Positions 51,547 through 60,237 of a stretch of DNA of 64,000 nucleotides are shown piece after piece. The first letter of the stretch is position 1, and each line of letters begins with the position of its first letter. The stretch lies in assembly GCF_032116555.1 (NCBI RefSeq), contig NZ_CP134950.1:62001-126000 (forward strand), written 5' to 3'. The translations under genes and the position numbers were made by a program. Under the pieces are notes generated by a model, which saw only the letters and a list, made by a program, of their open reading frames with translations, had not been told where the DNA came from and made no database searches. Origin of the DNA: Halobaculum sp. XH14 (GTDB lineage Archaea; Halobacteriota; Halobacteria; Halobacteriales; Haloferacaceae).

Positions 51547-52156
51547 GCGGACACCTGTGACCTGACGTTCGCTGGCGAAGTCGGCTGGTATTCGATAGCC
51601 CAGTACCCGATTGGCGATGGCTGCAGAATGTCGTGGACGAAAGGGGTCCCCCCGGAGTGTGAATGGGACCCGTCAGTCCGACACCCCTCGGTGTGAATGG
51701 GCAGCCACCCTCCTCAACACGGCGTTCCATTTCGTCATTGGAAGACGAGGCAAAGCGGTGCCAGCGAAACGGTTTGGCGGATATCCCACCCCCACACCCC
51801 TCAGTGTGAATGGTCCCACCACGTGGGGCACCACGATTAAGCTGCTCCTAATAGCGGAACCCGACCAGCGCGGACGCCCCTCCGCCTCCGCGCTGGCGCG
51901 TCGGCTTCGGCACAAGTGCCTTGCCTTTAAACAGGATACTACTCGGAGGACTGTTTAGACTCGTGTGTATTAAAATTATCTATTACTGCGGTGCGACACA
52001 CTAGCCAACCACTGCAAACAGCCAATTTTACCGTATTACCCGCTCTACGGGTTGTTTCAACCTCACGAGACTGCTAACGGCTCTCCAACGACACCAGCGT
52101 CATCTAAACAGCTGCCATCCCCTATGCCATACCATTCACACCGAGGGGTGGGGGTG
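51547..52156. other. oriC-like: Probable replication origin, left repeat cluster
   Basis: This gene-free region downstream of orc1/cdc6 holds four copies of a repeat with the core CCATTCACACYGAGGGG. Three are on the + strand as CCCCTCNGTGTGAATGG-like units (51648-51666, 51681-51701, 51793-51813) and one is in reverse (52132-52156). An AT-rich stretch at about 51950-52035 (TATTAAAATTATCTATT) could be the DNA-unwinding element. The G-tract resembles haloarchaeal origin recognition boxes, which bind Orc1/Cdc6. Confidence 0.7.
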
Positions 52157-53425
52157 TCACCATCCCATCAACGTCTGGAGCTCCGGTGTCGAATTGATCA
52201 GCCCAGTTCGAGTGCTCTCGACGTCACCCTGGAGTGAGTACGATCTGAACTTTCCTTGATCGCCGCCTTCCTTCTTCTTGGATTCGAGAACGCCAGTCGT
52301 CACGTGTTTGTTCAGGAGTTCAAGTGCGCGATTGTACCCCTTCGGCTCCACTTCAACATCTCTTGCGACTGTTTGGTACACCTCGTGGATCTCGGACGTA
52401 CGGAACCACTCCTTCTCCGGGTTGTTCCGATCAAGTCGTGTGAGTGCAAAGAGGAGTAACTTCCCGGACAACGGCGTCCCTTTCACCATTTCCATAAAGA
52501 GTTCGACCTCGACGAGTTCGTCGGCCTCGTGGACGTGCTCAGCGGTCACGATGTCGTCTCCTTCCTCGTCGGCAATTTCACCCGCATTGCGGAACAATCG
52601 AACTGCGCGTCGAGCGTCTCCGTGTTCTTCAGCTGCGAGTTCGGCTGTTGTTGGTATCACTTCGTCATCGAGGACTCCGTCGTAAAACGCGTCGCGGCGA
52701 TTCTCGAGGATCGCGATAAGCTGATCTTCTTCGTACGGCGTGAACGTTCGGTGTTCCGGTTGGAGTGTGGATTGCACCCGGGACTCGATTTCGCCTTTGA
52801 ATTCGATGTCGTTTGAAATCCCGATCGTGAGGACTGGGAAATCCACGTCGTCTTTCGATTGTGTCCGTGAAAGCGTGTAGAGTACTTCGTTGACCTCGCC
52901 GTGCTTGTCGATTTCGTCGATAATGACGACGAGCCCACCCGAGAATTCCCGCTGAACGACGGGCCACAACTTCTGATCCCGGTAGTGTTCTGCTGAAAGG
53001 CCCTGATAGGGAACTTCAAGCGGGTTTTCCGCTTTGGCGTTCACCTGTTCTGCAATCTTTCGGAAGGTGGAGGTATACGTAGAAATCGGGTCCGGGTTAA
53101 TGTAGGCTGTAACGATGGGCGAATCCGTCCCGTCCGTTGCTGCTTCGAGGCGCTCACAGACGTGCCTTGCAACTAGTGTCTTCCCTGTCCCGGTTTCACC
53201 CCACTCTAGAACGTTGTCCGGAACGCTGTTCGTCCGCATTTTCCGGAGATTCTTCGCCAAGAACGTGATGTGGTCGTCACGGCCGACGATCCGGTTGGCG
53301 TCTGGTACGTTATCGATTTCGAGCAGCCACGGTTTTTCAAAAATATTCGATTCGTCTTCTTCGTTGTCCTCGTCGACATTCAAGATCTCGTCGACGGTCG
53401 TTTGCGTGGATTCGTTGTTTGGCAT
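52157..53425 (-). CDS. orc1/cdc6: Orc1/Cdc6 replication initiator
   Basis: The 422-residue AAA+ protein has Walker A WGETGTGKT (about residues 75-83), Walker B VVIIDEIDK and a sensor-like DFPVLTIGISND. A C-terminal winged helix follows (GTPLSGKLLLFALTRL; EIHEVYQTVARDVEVEPKGYNRALELLNKHV). Orc1/Cdc6 binds origin recognition boxes and loads MCM. The repeats on both sides match the expected binding sites, so this gene and its flanks form the replicon's initiation module. Confidence 0.93.
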   Translation of the reverse strand: MPNNESTQTTVDEILNVDEDNEEDESNIFEKPWLLEIDNVPDANRIVGRDDHITFLAKNLRKMRTNSVPDNVLEWGETGTGKTLVARHVCERLEAATDGTDSPIVTAYINPDPISTYTSTFRKIAEQVNAKAENPLEVPYQGLSAEHYRDQKLWPVVQREFSGGLVVIIDEIDKHGEVNEVLYTLSRTQSKDDVDFPVLTIGISNDIEFKGEIESRVQSTLQPEHRTFTPYEEDQLIAILENRRDAFYDGVLDDEVIPTTAELAAEEHGDARRAVRLFRNAGEIADEEGDDIVTAEHVHEADELVEVELFMEMVKGTPLSGKLLLFALTRLDRNNPEKEWFRTSEIHEVYQTVARDVEVEPKGYNRALELLNKHVTTGVLESKKKEGGDQGKFRSYSLQGDVESTRTGLINSTPELQTLMGW

Positions 53426-53752
53426 AGCCGGACCAATTCATCCCATTCACATATAGGTTGTCCACCCACGGTGTGATTGATTTCAAATCCCATTCACACT
53501 GAGGGGGGTGTAACTGATCCAGGGTACTCCCCCCTCAGTGTGAATGGATTCGGCTTAGAGAAAGAGATTCACAATATGAATACATATCACTCCACCATTC
53601 ACACTCCGGGGGGTGTCGACGTTGTCGCCCACTTGTGGTTTTTTCTCACCGAAGACGATCTCCGTCCATTGACCCATGTATCTCATGGGTCCATCTATCG
53701 ATAAAACCGAAATATGGTGGTAAAGAGCCGCTATCGGCATCTCAGAACAAGG
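53426..53752. other. oriC-like: Probable replication origin, right repeat cluster and orc1 promoter
   Basis: Full repeats CCATTCACAC(T)(G/C)NGGGGGGTGT lie at 53489-53511 and 53595-53616 in one orientation and at 53528-53547 in the other. The first and last of these three face each other around 53512-53527. Degenerate copies lie at about 53442 and 53462. AT-rich DNA at about 53568-53590 and 53695-53720 could unwind. Repeats also overlap the orc1/cdc6 promoter, so autoregulation is likely. Confidence 0.7.
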
Positions 53753-55918
53753 TCATCCATTCCAGGTCATTGTAAAATCGGTCAACTCTACCTCTCGTGT
53801 CTCGGCGAGACTCCGTCGAATATCCGTCTGATCCCAACCCAAGGGCGAGAGGACGCTTTCGACAGCGCGGACGAGTTGTGTCTCGTAATACGATGGATCG
53901 TATGTTTCGACCTCTTCGTGGGCGAGTACGACGCGTTCCCGTGAGGATTTCTCGTCATCAACCACGACGTACTCAATATCTTGCCCGGGATGGACAGCGA
54001 GGTCCTGGTCGCGAGCCCGTTTCAGCGCTGCGACGTTCTGTGTGTTCTGGGTATAGCCGTCGAGTGGTTTGGAGACACGATTCCGTTCGACGAGTCGCTC
54101 CACCGCTACCTCACCGGCATGGAGTTTCGAGACTGCACGGTCGAGACAGCTGAGGACTGCCTCTGGTGACTGCGTCGTATCGAGGCGATCGAGGCATTCT
54201 CGCTGGACGTCCTCAATAAATGGTGGCGTCGACCGCTGGCGGGCTTCGATGCCTCTGATCTTGAACTCGTCCTCATCGACGACCTTTCCGAAATACTTCG
54301 TTAGTGCGCCGGCGTCGCTCTCGCGTTGTGGGACGAACGCCACCCAGTCATAGTGCGATTCATACTCGAGGCGGATGTCGACTGCTTCGGTGATCTCGGT
54401 CGCGAGGGCCTCGAGGGACTCGCGGTCCTCGTCGTCGACGTCGGGGTTTGGGGTCACCCAGATGGAGTCGACGATGCCGTGGACGACACGCCAGCCGCCG
54501 GCTTCGAGGCGTTGCTTCGCCGTCAACAAAATCTCGCGCGCGAACGCATTGATTGCCTCGTGGCACTCGATGCGCCCGTATTTGGCGTTGTTAAAGCCTT
54601 GGTACCCAAAGCAGGCGACGAGGATCCACTTCAGCGCCCCCGACCGCCCTTCGAGTTCGTCGAGGCGCTCCTCATCAGGCTCGTCACGCTCTTGTTCGCG
54701 ACGGATGGCGGCTTTGATCTCGTCGCGCGCATCGATGATCGGCTGGAGGACGTCGACGAGGTAGCCCCGGTCGTCACAGATCGAGTACCCGAGTCCGGGG
54801 ACGTCCTCGCGGTCGCGATGGCACTCGCAGCGAATCACGTCCGGCGAGACGTTGTGCGTGCAGATGATGTTCGGATACAACGAGGAGAAATCGAGTTCGT
54901 GGACATCCTCGTGGAGTCCGACCTCAGGTGCGAAGATGAACCCACCACGATCGGCATCGTGGAGCACCCCTGTTGATTTGAATTTCTCGTGGCGCCAGGA
55001 GTGCCACGGGACGAGGACGCCGCGTTCGTGGGCTTCACAGATCTGGATGGCTGTGAGGATGTTGCCGATCGACGCCCAGGCTGCCTCCTGTATCGGCTTG
55101 CGCGACCGCGAGACCAGGTCGAGGACGCCGTCGATGTTGGTCTCGCCAAAGAAGAACGTGTTCGATCGGTCGATGATTGCTCTTCCGGGCACGTTGTAGC
55201 GCGCCGGCGAGTGCCCGACGCGGCCGTAGCTCGCGTAGGTCGAGCGGCTCGCGAGCTGCTGGAAATCGCCCTCTGGGGTCCGGCTCAACGAGAAATTGTC
55301 GGCGCCATTGCTGGCAGCCATCTCGTACAGGGTCGGGACGATCTCGCTCGTCGAGCAGACGAGGACGTCCGGATCGTGGTCGTCAAGCGCAGCTTGGACT
55401 GTCGTCAGGATATCTGCTGGCGGGCCCGTGACCGTCTCGCCGCCGACGGCAAGTTCGGTATACGCATCGCCTGTTGTCTCTGTGAGTGGGACGTCGAGTC
55501 GCAGCGTCGAGAGATCGCTCGTTGGCGTCGGATCTACATCGTTCTCGAGACAGTACCGAAACTCCCGCGAGAGATCGACATTGAAGCAGGCGAGATCCCC
55601 CACAGGGTACTCGGACAGCTGGCGTGCCTGTCGAGCCAGCGAGGTGATCCGATCGATGTGGACAACGTCGACGGCGAGGACGTCCTCGTCGTCGCGACGG
55701 AAGCCTGGCCGCCGGGCGACGATATCGGTCGCGACGACGTCCGGGTGCCGTTCGTACACGCTGCGGAGTCTCGTGAGGTCGATCTCGTCATCTGGTGCGC
55801 GGGATGCGACGTAGAAGCGCGGCGAGTAGTCTTCGCGTTCGGTCGCGACGGCGCCGTCAGCCGTCGTCTCCCATTCGAGGACACGGCCATCATCAAGGAA
55901 ATCGAATGTGAATGGCAT
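53753..55918 (-). CDS. polB: Family B DNA polymerase (PolB), plasmid type
   Basis: The 721-residue protein has polymerase motif A VHELDFSSLYPNIICT (about 340-355), motif B WILVACFGYQGFNNAKYGRIE and motif C HGIVDSIWVTPNPD. Motif C has only the second Asp of the usual YGDTDS. The N-terminal half looks like an exonuclease fold but lacks the DIE-type triad (a region of about 140-200 reads TSDLSTLRLDVPL). It may therefore lack proofreading. It lies 3' to an operon with a RecA-like protein. The family includes haloarchaeal plasmid PolBs of uncertain function. Confidence 0.85.
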   Translation of the reverse strand: MPFTFDFLDDGRVLEWETTADGAVATEREDYSPRFYVASRAPDDEIDLTRLRSVYERHPDVVATDIVARRPGFRRDDEDVLAVDVVHIDRITSLARQARQLSEYPVGDLACFNVDLSREFRYCLENDVDPTPTSDLSTLRLDVPLTETTGDAYTELAVGGETVTGPPADILTTVQAALDDHDPDVLVCSTSEIVPTLYEMAASNGADNFSLSRTPEGDFQQLASRSTYASYGRVGHSPARYNVPGRAIIDRSNTFFFGETNIDGVLDLVSRSRKPIQEAAWASIGNILTAIQICEAHERGVLVPWHSWRHEKFKSTGVLHDADRGGFIFAPEVGLHEDVHELDFSSLYPNIICTHNVSPDVIRCECHRDREDVPGLGYSICDDRGYLVDVLQPIIDARDEIKAAIRREQERDEPDEERLDELEGRSGALKWILVACFGYQGFNNAKYGRIECHEAINAFAREILLTAKQRLEAGGWRVVHGIVDSIWVTPNPDVDDEDRESLEALATEITEAVDIRLEYESHYDWVAFVPQRESDAGALTKYFGKVVDEDEFKIRGIEARQRSTPPFIEDVQRECLDRLDTTQSPEAVLSCLDRAVSKLHAGEVAVERLVERNRVSKPLDGYTQNTQNVAALKRARDQDLAVHPGQDIEYVVVDDEKSSRERVVLAHEEVETYDPSYYETQLVRAVESVLSPLGWDQTDIRRSLAETREVELTDFTMTWNG

Positions 55919-56104
55919 TTTCTATCTATCGTCCTCCAGCATAGGCACGCCAACGTACGCTCACCCGATAATCGGCAGTGTGTTGCTTCCGGAGTTCAGG
56001 GAATCTGTGTGACACGGCTGCGAAGGGCGTGGAACGCGAATTTGGGGCTTTCCATCCATTTTCCACAAACACTTCCGGGGCGCTGATCCCCTTCTCCGTC
56101 CATC

Positions 56105-56145
56105 TTAACCAACAAAACCCACGCTTGCTACGGGATGTTGGTTAA
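56105..56145. repeat. Inverted repeat IR6 (TTAACCAACA-N21-TGTTGGTTAA)
   Basis: Arms at 56105-56114 and 56136-56145 are exactly complementary. It lies between the gene ending at 56188 and the polB start at 55918, so it precedes polB by about 187 bp. Confidence 0.88.
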
Positions 56146-56187
56146 GTCTACTAATTACGGTACTGAGGCGCTGTATTCGATACAAAT

Positions 56188-56565
56188 TCATTCGAGAACC
56201 TCGAGATCCTCGAGTCCCAGGGCATGGAGAGTATAGTGACCGGGACTATCTTCGATCAGCTGTTTGAATGTCAGCCGAAGTGTGTTCTCCTGCTCCATCC
56301 GATGTGCAGTTTTCAACACGATGCGATCAGGCGGCACGATCTCGTCAGGTGCATCGAGACGCACTGTCCGATGAAATTCGATATGTCGGACCTCATCTCC
56401 CTTCCGGGGGTCCTTTCTCTCTTCGTGTACGCTTCCGACGGAGGTCTCCCACGGATTCTGAAACGTCACACCGCCAGCCTCAACCGGACCGTCTCCGGTA
56501 AGGTGGATTCGAATTCGATCACCTGATTCCAAGTCGTTGATTCTCTGAAAACGATCCGTTGCCAT
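56188..56565 (-). CDS. Hypothetical protein in the RecA-like/PolB operon
   Basis: The 125-residue protein is strand-rich (DRIRIHLTGDGPVEAGGVTFQNPWETSVGSV; VRHIEFHRTVRLDAPDEIVPPDRIVLKTAHRME) and ends with a helix and acidic strand. No family is recognised, though a small beta-barrel is plausible. It lies 32 bp downstream of the 106-residue protein and upstream of polB on the same strand, so it probably belongs to their operon. Confidence 0.55.
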   Translation of the reverse strand: MATDRFQRINDLESGDRIRIHLTGDGPVEAGGVTFQNPWETSVGSVHEERKDPRKGDEVRHIEFHRTVRLDAPDEIVPPDRIVLKTAHRMEQENTLRLTFKQLIEDSPGHYTLHALGLEDLEVLE

Positions 56566-56597
56566 ACGAACGGTCTAGTACCCCGTACTAAAAACCA

Positions 56598-56918
56598 TCA
56601 GTACAATCCGTCCTCCGTTGTACCTGCCTCGGAGTGTTGTTGCCGATCGTCCGCCTCGTTGAGTGCGTTTTCGAGTTCAGCGAGGCGGTCTTCGTGTTCA
56701 TCGAGTCGGGCTTCCTGTTCGAGATCGATGCTGATCAGCGCCGGCAACAGCGGGTTTTGGTGGTTCAACAGGCCACTCGCGTCGGCGTGCTCGCGAGCGT
56801 ACTCGAACAGCTGGTCGAAGCGCGGTTGGTCGCGACGACGGAGCGCCCGACGGAAATCCGTCCATCGCTCCTCGATAGTTCGCAGCGCATCCCGATACGT
56901 CGGATTGGTGCGCCCCAT
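56598..56918 (-). CDS. Small helical protein next to the RecA-like gene
   Basis: The 106-residue protein is helical and charged (RDALRTIEERWTDFRRALRRRDQPRFDQLFEYAREHADASG; EQEARLDEHEDRLAELENALNEADDR), with a C-terminal coiled coil. It starts 2 bp after the RecA-like gene ends, implying co-translation and probable interaction. The family is common beside such genes on haloarchaeal plasmids, by impression. Its role may be to bridge the RecA-like protein and PolB. Confidence 0.65.
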   Translation of the reverse strand: MGRTNPTYRDALRTIEERWTDFRRALRRRDQPRFDQLFEYAREHADASGLLNHQNPLLPALISIDLEQEARLDEHEDRLAELENALNEADDRQQHSEAGTTEDGLY

Positions 56919-56920
56919 TA

Positions 56921-57865
56921 CTATCGCCCTCCAGCACTCGTCCAGGCATCGAGTAGTGGGTTCGCAGTGAGTGATGCGGTCGTTCCGTTGGCCGTCATCC
57001 CCGTTCCGACGCCGTCGGAGGTCGTGGTCGGGGTGGAGGGCGAGGCCGGTTCCAGCCCGACCTGTTCGGCACGTGCGCCGAGTACCTGACGCCAGTAGGT
57101 AAACGTCGTCTGGTAGTATGCCCCATCGTCGACGGGATAGACGAGCGTCTCGAACTCCTCACCCGTGAACCGTGGCCCCATCCGGGTCTGCTCGCACTCG
57201 AGACGGCGATCAGCGGCTGTCGCGACCGGCGCCGCGAACTCGTCCGCTTTGCTGCGAGTAACGAGCACCGGCACCTCGTACCCATCCGCGTAGGTCGCCA
57301 GTCGAGCGAGCGTTCGCGCTTGGAGTGTCCCGGCGTGGGCGTCTCCGAGCGTGTCGTCAGTGCGGTACTGCGCATCGACTGCCGGGGCGACGATGAGCGA
57401 CGGGGTGTGCGAGGACGCGTCCTCGTTGCGAGCCGTCGACTGTCGACTGCTCGTCCCGGTGTCTGCGGTAGATCTCCGGATAGATTGGTTCACCGCCGTC
57501 GGGAGATCGCAGACGGTGCCGTAGTGCTGGTAGGCGGTGAACCCGCGCGCGACGTGGATCCGGTTGAGCAACCGCTGGCTGGGGGCGATTTGGGCGAGCG
57601 TGGTCGTCGTCGCGTGGCCGTTCGCGTCGACCCAGAAGGCGGGCCCGTCGTGCAAAAGGAGATGGTCGAGCACGAGCGATTGCAAGATTGGGACGCCGCG
57701 GCCTCCCTCGACGTCGAGCAGCGTGATGCCGTCCTCAAGTGACGGCAACAGCATCTTCTCCGTGGTTGGGTCGGCTTGATCGGCAAGGGTTCGATTGCGG
57801 TTAGCGTCCCGGGTCGGTTGATCCACCGCTAATTGGTTTGATATCGATGTAGAGTGCTTGGGCAT
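56921..57865 (-). CDS. RecA/KaiC-like protein without a clear P-loop
   Basis: The 314-residue protein has the strand order of a RecA-like core: GITLLDVEGGRGVPILQSLVLDHLLLHDGPAFWVDANGHATT (about 47-88), then LLNRIHVARGFTAYQHY, SLIVAPAVDAQYR, YADGYEVPVLVTRSKAD. The usual GxxxxGKT P-loop is replaced by EGGRGVPIL, so ATP binding is doubtful. The C-terminus is disordered and Thr/Ser-rich. With a small partner and PolB it resembles ImuA-type mutasome arrangements of bacteria; this is inference. Confidence 0.6.
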   Translation of the reverse strand: MPKHSTSISNQLAVDQPTRDANRNRTLADQADPTTEKMLLPSLEDGITLLDVEGGRGVPILQSLVLDHLLLHDGPAFWVDANGHATTTTLAQIAPSQRLLNRIHVARGFTAYQHYGTVCDLPTAVNQSIRRSTADTGTSSRQSTARNEDASSHTPSLIVAPAVDAQYRTDDTLGDAHAGTLQARTLARLATYADGYEVPVLVTRSKADEFAAPVATAADRRLECEQTRMGPRFTGEEFETLVYPVDDGAYYQTTFTYWRQVLGARAEQVGLEPASPSTPTTTSDGVGTGMTANGTTASLTANPLLDAWTSAGGR

Positions 57866-57916
57866 ACTCGACTAGATGGCCATATTCCCGATAAGCTGCG
57901 GCGTGTCGCTTCCGCG

Positions 57917-57998
57917 TTTCCGGGAAGGTTTGGGACAAATTTAGAACCGGCTCCGTCACCGGATTTCTACTATGTTTCGTCTGTTTCTGGGAATGTTT
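57917..57998. repeat. Two direct copies of TTTCNGGGAANGTTT
   Basis: The copies lie at 57917-57931 and 57984-57998, 67 bp apart, upstream of the RecA-like/PolB operon start at 57865. They may be operator or replication-related sites. Chance cannot be excluded. Confidence 0.35.
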
Positions 57999-58143
57999 CC
58001 AGAACGGTCTTTCAACCCTCAAGTAGTGATCGACCTTTGGCTGTACTGAATACACAGCGCGCATCTCGAATATTGATGGATGAGATCAACATGTTCCGGT
58101 AATTCGACACATCTAACCATACTGGTATGTAATCAGTTATCAA

Positions 58144-58692
58144 ATGGAAATTTCGGTCGACGAAATCGTAACCGCGGCGGCCGCAATCCTCATCGCCTCC
58201 CTACTCCAGCCACTTCTCCCAAAGACCATTACTGATATCGACCCTCTCACTTTCCTGAACAACCCGTATCTCCGGGTCGTGCTGATCGCCATAATTGCGT
58301 TCGCTCTGCTCTGGTGGCTCCTGTCCTGGGCCCGGAACACGTTCGGTAACAGTGGTAGTAGTGGCCGGTCCGCCGCATTCGTCGCCACGGCTCGAGGGAA
58401 GCCTCGGCGCGATGTCTCCGAGTGGGAGGTCGATAAGTTCGGCGTGAAATGGCGAGTGCTGCACGGCCGCCAGCGCAGTCTTGGTGACGCCTACGCGTAT
58501 GCTGACTCACCGGTCTGTCCGGAGTGCGGTACCGATCTGATGACAGACACGAAATCGCGGCGATTCCGGGATGACAAGCCGATCTGGAAGTGTCCCGGCT
58601 GCGGGTTCACGCAGGGGCGGCCATCACGGTTCTTGTATGAGGAGTCGGATGCGGTAGAGCGCGAGGTCGAACGGGAAGCCCGTAGTTCGTGA
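58144..58692 (+). CDS. Membrane protein with cytoplasmic zinc ribbon
   Basis: The 182-residue protein has two hydrophobic segments (about 8-25 and 40-60, ending LLWWLLSWARNTF), a linker and a C-terminal zinc ribbon (CPECG ... CPGCGF, about 121-155). It lies 63 bp before the PD-(D/E)XK nuclease gene on the same strand and may be its membrane-bound partner. The family is not recognised. Confidence 0.6.
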   Translation: MEISVDEIVTAAAAILIASLLQPLLPKTITDIDPLTFLNNPYLRVVLIAIIAFALLWWLLSWARNTFGNSGSSGRSAAFVATARGKPRRDVSEWEVDKFGVKWRVLHGRQRSLGDAYAYADSPVCPECGTDLMTDTKSRRFRDDKPIWKCPGCGFTQGRPSRFLYEESDAVEREVEREARSS

Positions 58693-58761
58693 TCCTGTGA
58701 TACAACCGGTCTACTAGTTGATCCGGTATTTTATGACAGATCACGGCCCAACTACGTGGTA

Positions 58762-59988
58762 ATGAGACGGCGACAATCAGTTGACCATCTCTTCTCCGAC
58801 CAATCAATCCACGAGTACAGGCGGGAGCAAGAGACAGCGCTGAAGGACGAAATCAAGGGACTGTCCAACGACGAGCTGCAGGACAGCACCGACCTCCTGA
58901 CCCTGATATTCACGTCAAGATACATACCGTCCCCGATCCAGCTCAACGACTACGATTTGGAACAGGTCGGCGAGGTCGAGAAAGAGGTCCCGCGTGGCCA
59001 AGGCCTGCCCGGCCTCAATCAGCGCGGTCGGCCTACTAAAACGTACCAGCGGATCCGTGTGAAGCTGCCGTTCGACGGCGACAGCGACCTCCTGCAGATC
59101 AATCCTAGCTCCTCAAAGCTGAACAAACCGCGCTACAATGAATTGAACCGGAACGAGGTCGTCTACCACGTTGACTACACAATCGGGAATAAGGATGCGG
59201 AACAGGTCCAAGCCGAAATTCAGTCAGAGGTTGACGAATGGGTGGATAAGGTGGCGTGGTTCGTGGAACAGCTTGAGGATGATATCGCGGAGATGGAGGA
59301 GCAGCTGCGGCGAACCGCCCGCCGCTCGATTGAGGAACGGCGGGAGATCGTTGATACAAACCATGCGGTGATGGCCGAACTGGGTGTCGACACCGGTGAC
59401 ACCGCGGAACCTGGATATGTAGTGCCGGAGAAAAAGCGAGAGATTGAGCTACCGTCACCGGCTGCGGACAGTGATGACGAGGTGCTCCAGGACCGGACCT
59501 TTATCGAGGTCTTGGATCTGCTTGACGACTTAGGACGTGATCTGGAACGATCCGCCACGCCGGTCCGGGGTCTGGATGAGGAGTCGCTACGGGATATTTT
59601 CCTGATGGGGATTAATTCGCATTACTCCGGGTTCGCGACCGGAGAAACGTTCAACCGCGGTGGGAAGACGGATATCCTGCTCCGGTATGATAACGAGAAC
59701 CTGTTCATCGCGGAGTGCAAATTCTGGGATGGACCATCTGTGTATACGGACGCGGTTGACCAGCTCCTAAACAACCTGACTGTCCGGGATTCACACGCTG
59801 CACTCTTGATCTTCTCACGGCGCCAGGACTTCGGGACGGTTGAAGACCGGATACGGGAGGCGACGATGGCGCACGACCGGTACGTTTCTGAGGTGCCGGA
59901 GATTGCAGATCACGGCGTATATCGACTGGAGTCGGAGAGTGGGTATCCGGTCCGTGTCGCGGTGAAAGCATTCGATGTCCGGGAATAG
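58762..59988 (+). CDS. PD-(D/E)XK nuclease, probable defence gene
   Basis: The ATG at 58762 (MRRRQSVDHLF) is chosen; a GTG lies two codons upstream. The 408-residue protein has a strand-rich N-terminal half and a charged helix (about 140-185). The C-terminal nuclease core reads FNRGGKTDILLRYDNENLFIAECKFWDG (about 296-325), giving the Asp and E-x-K of a restriction-like active site. A sensor region in the first 250 residues is unassigned. It lies in the second defence cluster beside HEPN and CBASS-like genes. Confidence 0.75.
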   Translation: MRRRQSVDHLFSDQSIHEYRREQETALKDEIKGLSNDELQDSTDLLTLIFTSRYIPSPIQLNDYDLEQVGEVEKEVPRGQGLPGLNQRGRPTKTYQRIRVKLPFDGDSDLLQINPSSSKLNKPRYNELNRNEVVYHVDYTIGNKDAEQVQAEIQSEVDEWVDKVAWFVEQLEDDIAEMEEQLRRTARRSIEERREIVDTNHAVMAELGVDTGDTAEPGYVVPEKKREIELPSPAADSDDEVLQDRTFIEVLDLLDDLGRDLERSATPVRGLDEESLRDIFLMGINSHYSGFATGETFNRGGKTDILLRYDNENLFIAECKFWDGPSVYTDAVDQLLNNLTVRDSHAALLIFSRRQDFGTVEDRIREATMAHDRYVSEVPEIADHGVYRLESESGYPVRVAVKAFDVRE

Positions 59989-60237
59989 GCATAGTACGGC
60001 TGAGCCACTGGAGCACGAGCAATCGGGCCTCGGCGAGTTCAGTGCCTGATTGGTGGCGGCGTCACGGTCGCTGCATCGGCGACGTAGCTACCGAATCGAC
60101 GAGCGAGTACTCTCGATCCCGGATGGTACCTTCTGCCGTGAGGCGGTCTTCGAGATGCTTACGCTCGGTCTTATCCGAGTGTGCCTTCCGCTGAGAGAGC
60201 ATACGTACTATGCGAGGATGACCCGTCTGTTATCGGG
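59989..60237. other. Intergenic region between convergent genes
   Basis: About 250 bp without a convincing gene. A 63-residue frame on the + strand is Arg-rich at its start and has no promoter; its end looks like a fragment of a larger protein. Nothing else was recognised. Confidence 0.35.

Noticed and set aside
26118-56145. The inverted repeats as integron attC sites
   Set aside because: The arms end in AAC and begin with GTT as attC sites do, but they do not match RYYYAAC/GTTRRRY fully and no integron integrase was seen.
26118-56145. The inverted repeats as copies of a small transposon or MITE
   Set aside because: The 20-23 nt spacers share no sequence, and no target duplications are visible.
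57801-58064. 87-residue minus-strand frame upstream of the RecA-like gene
   Set aside because: It overlaps the RecA-like coding region and is basic, unlike haloarchaeal proteins.
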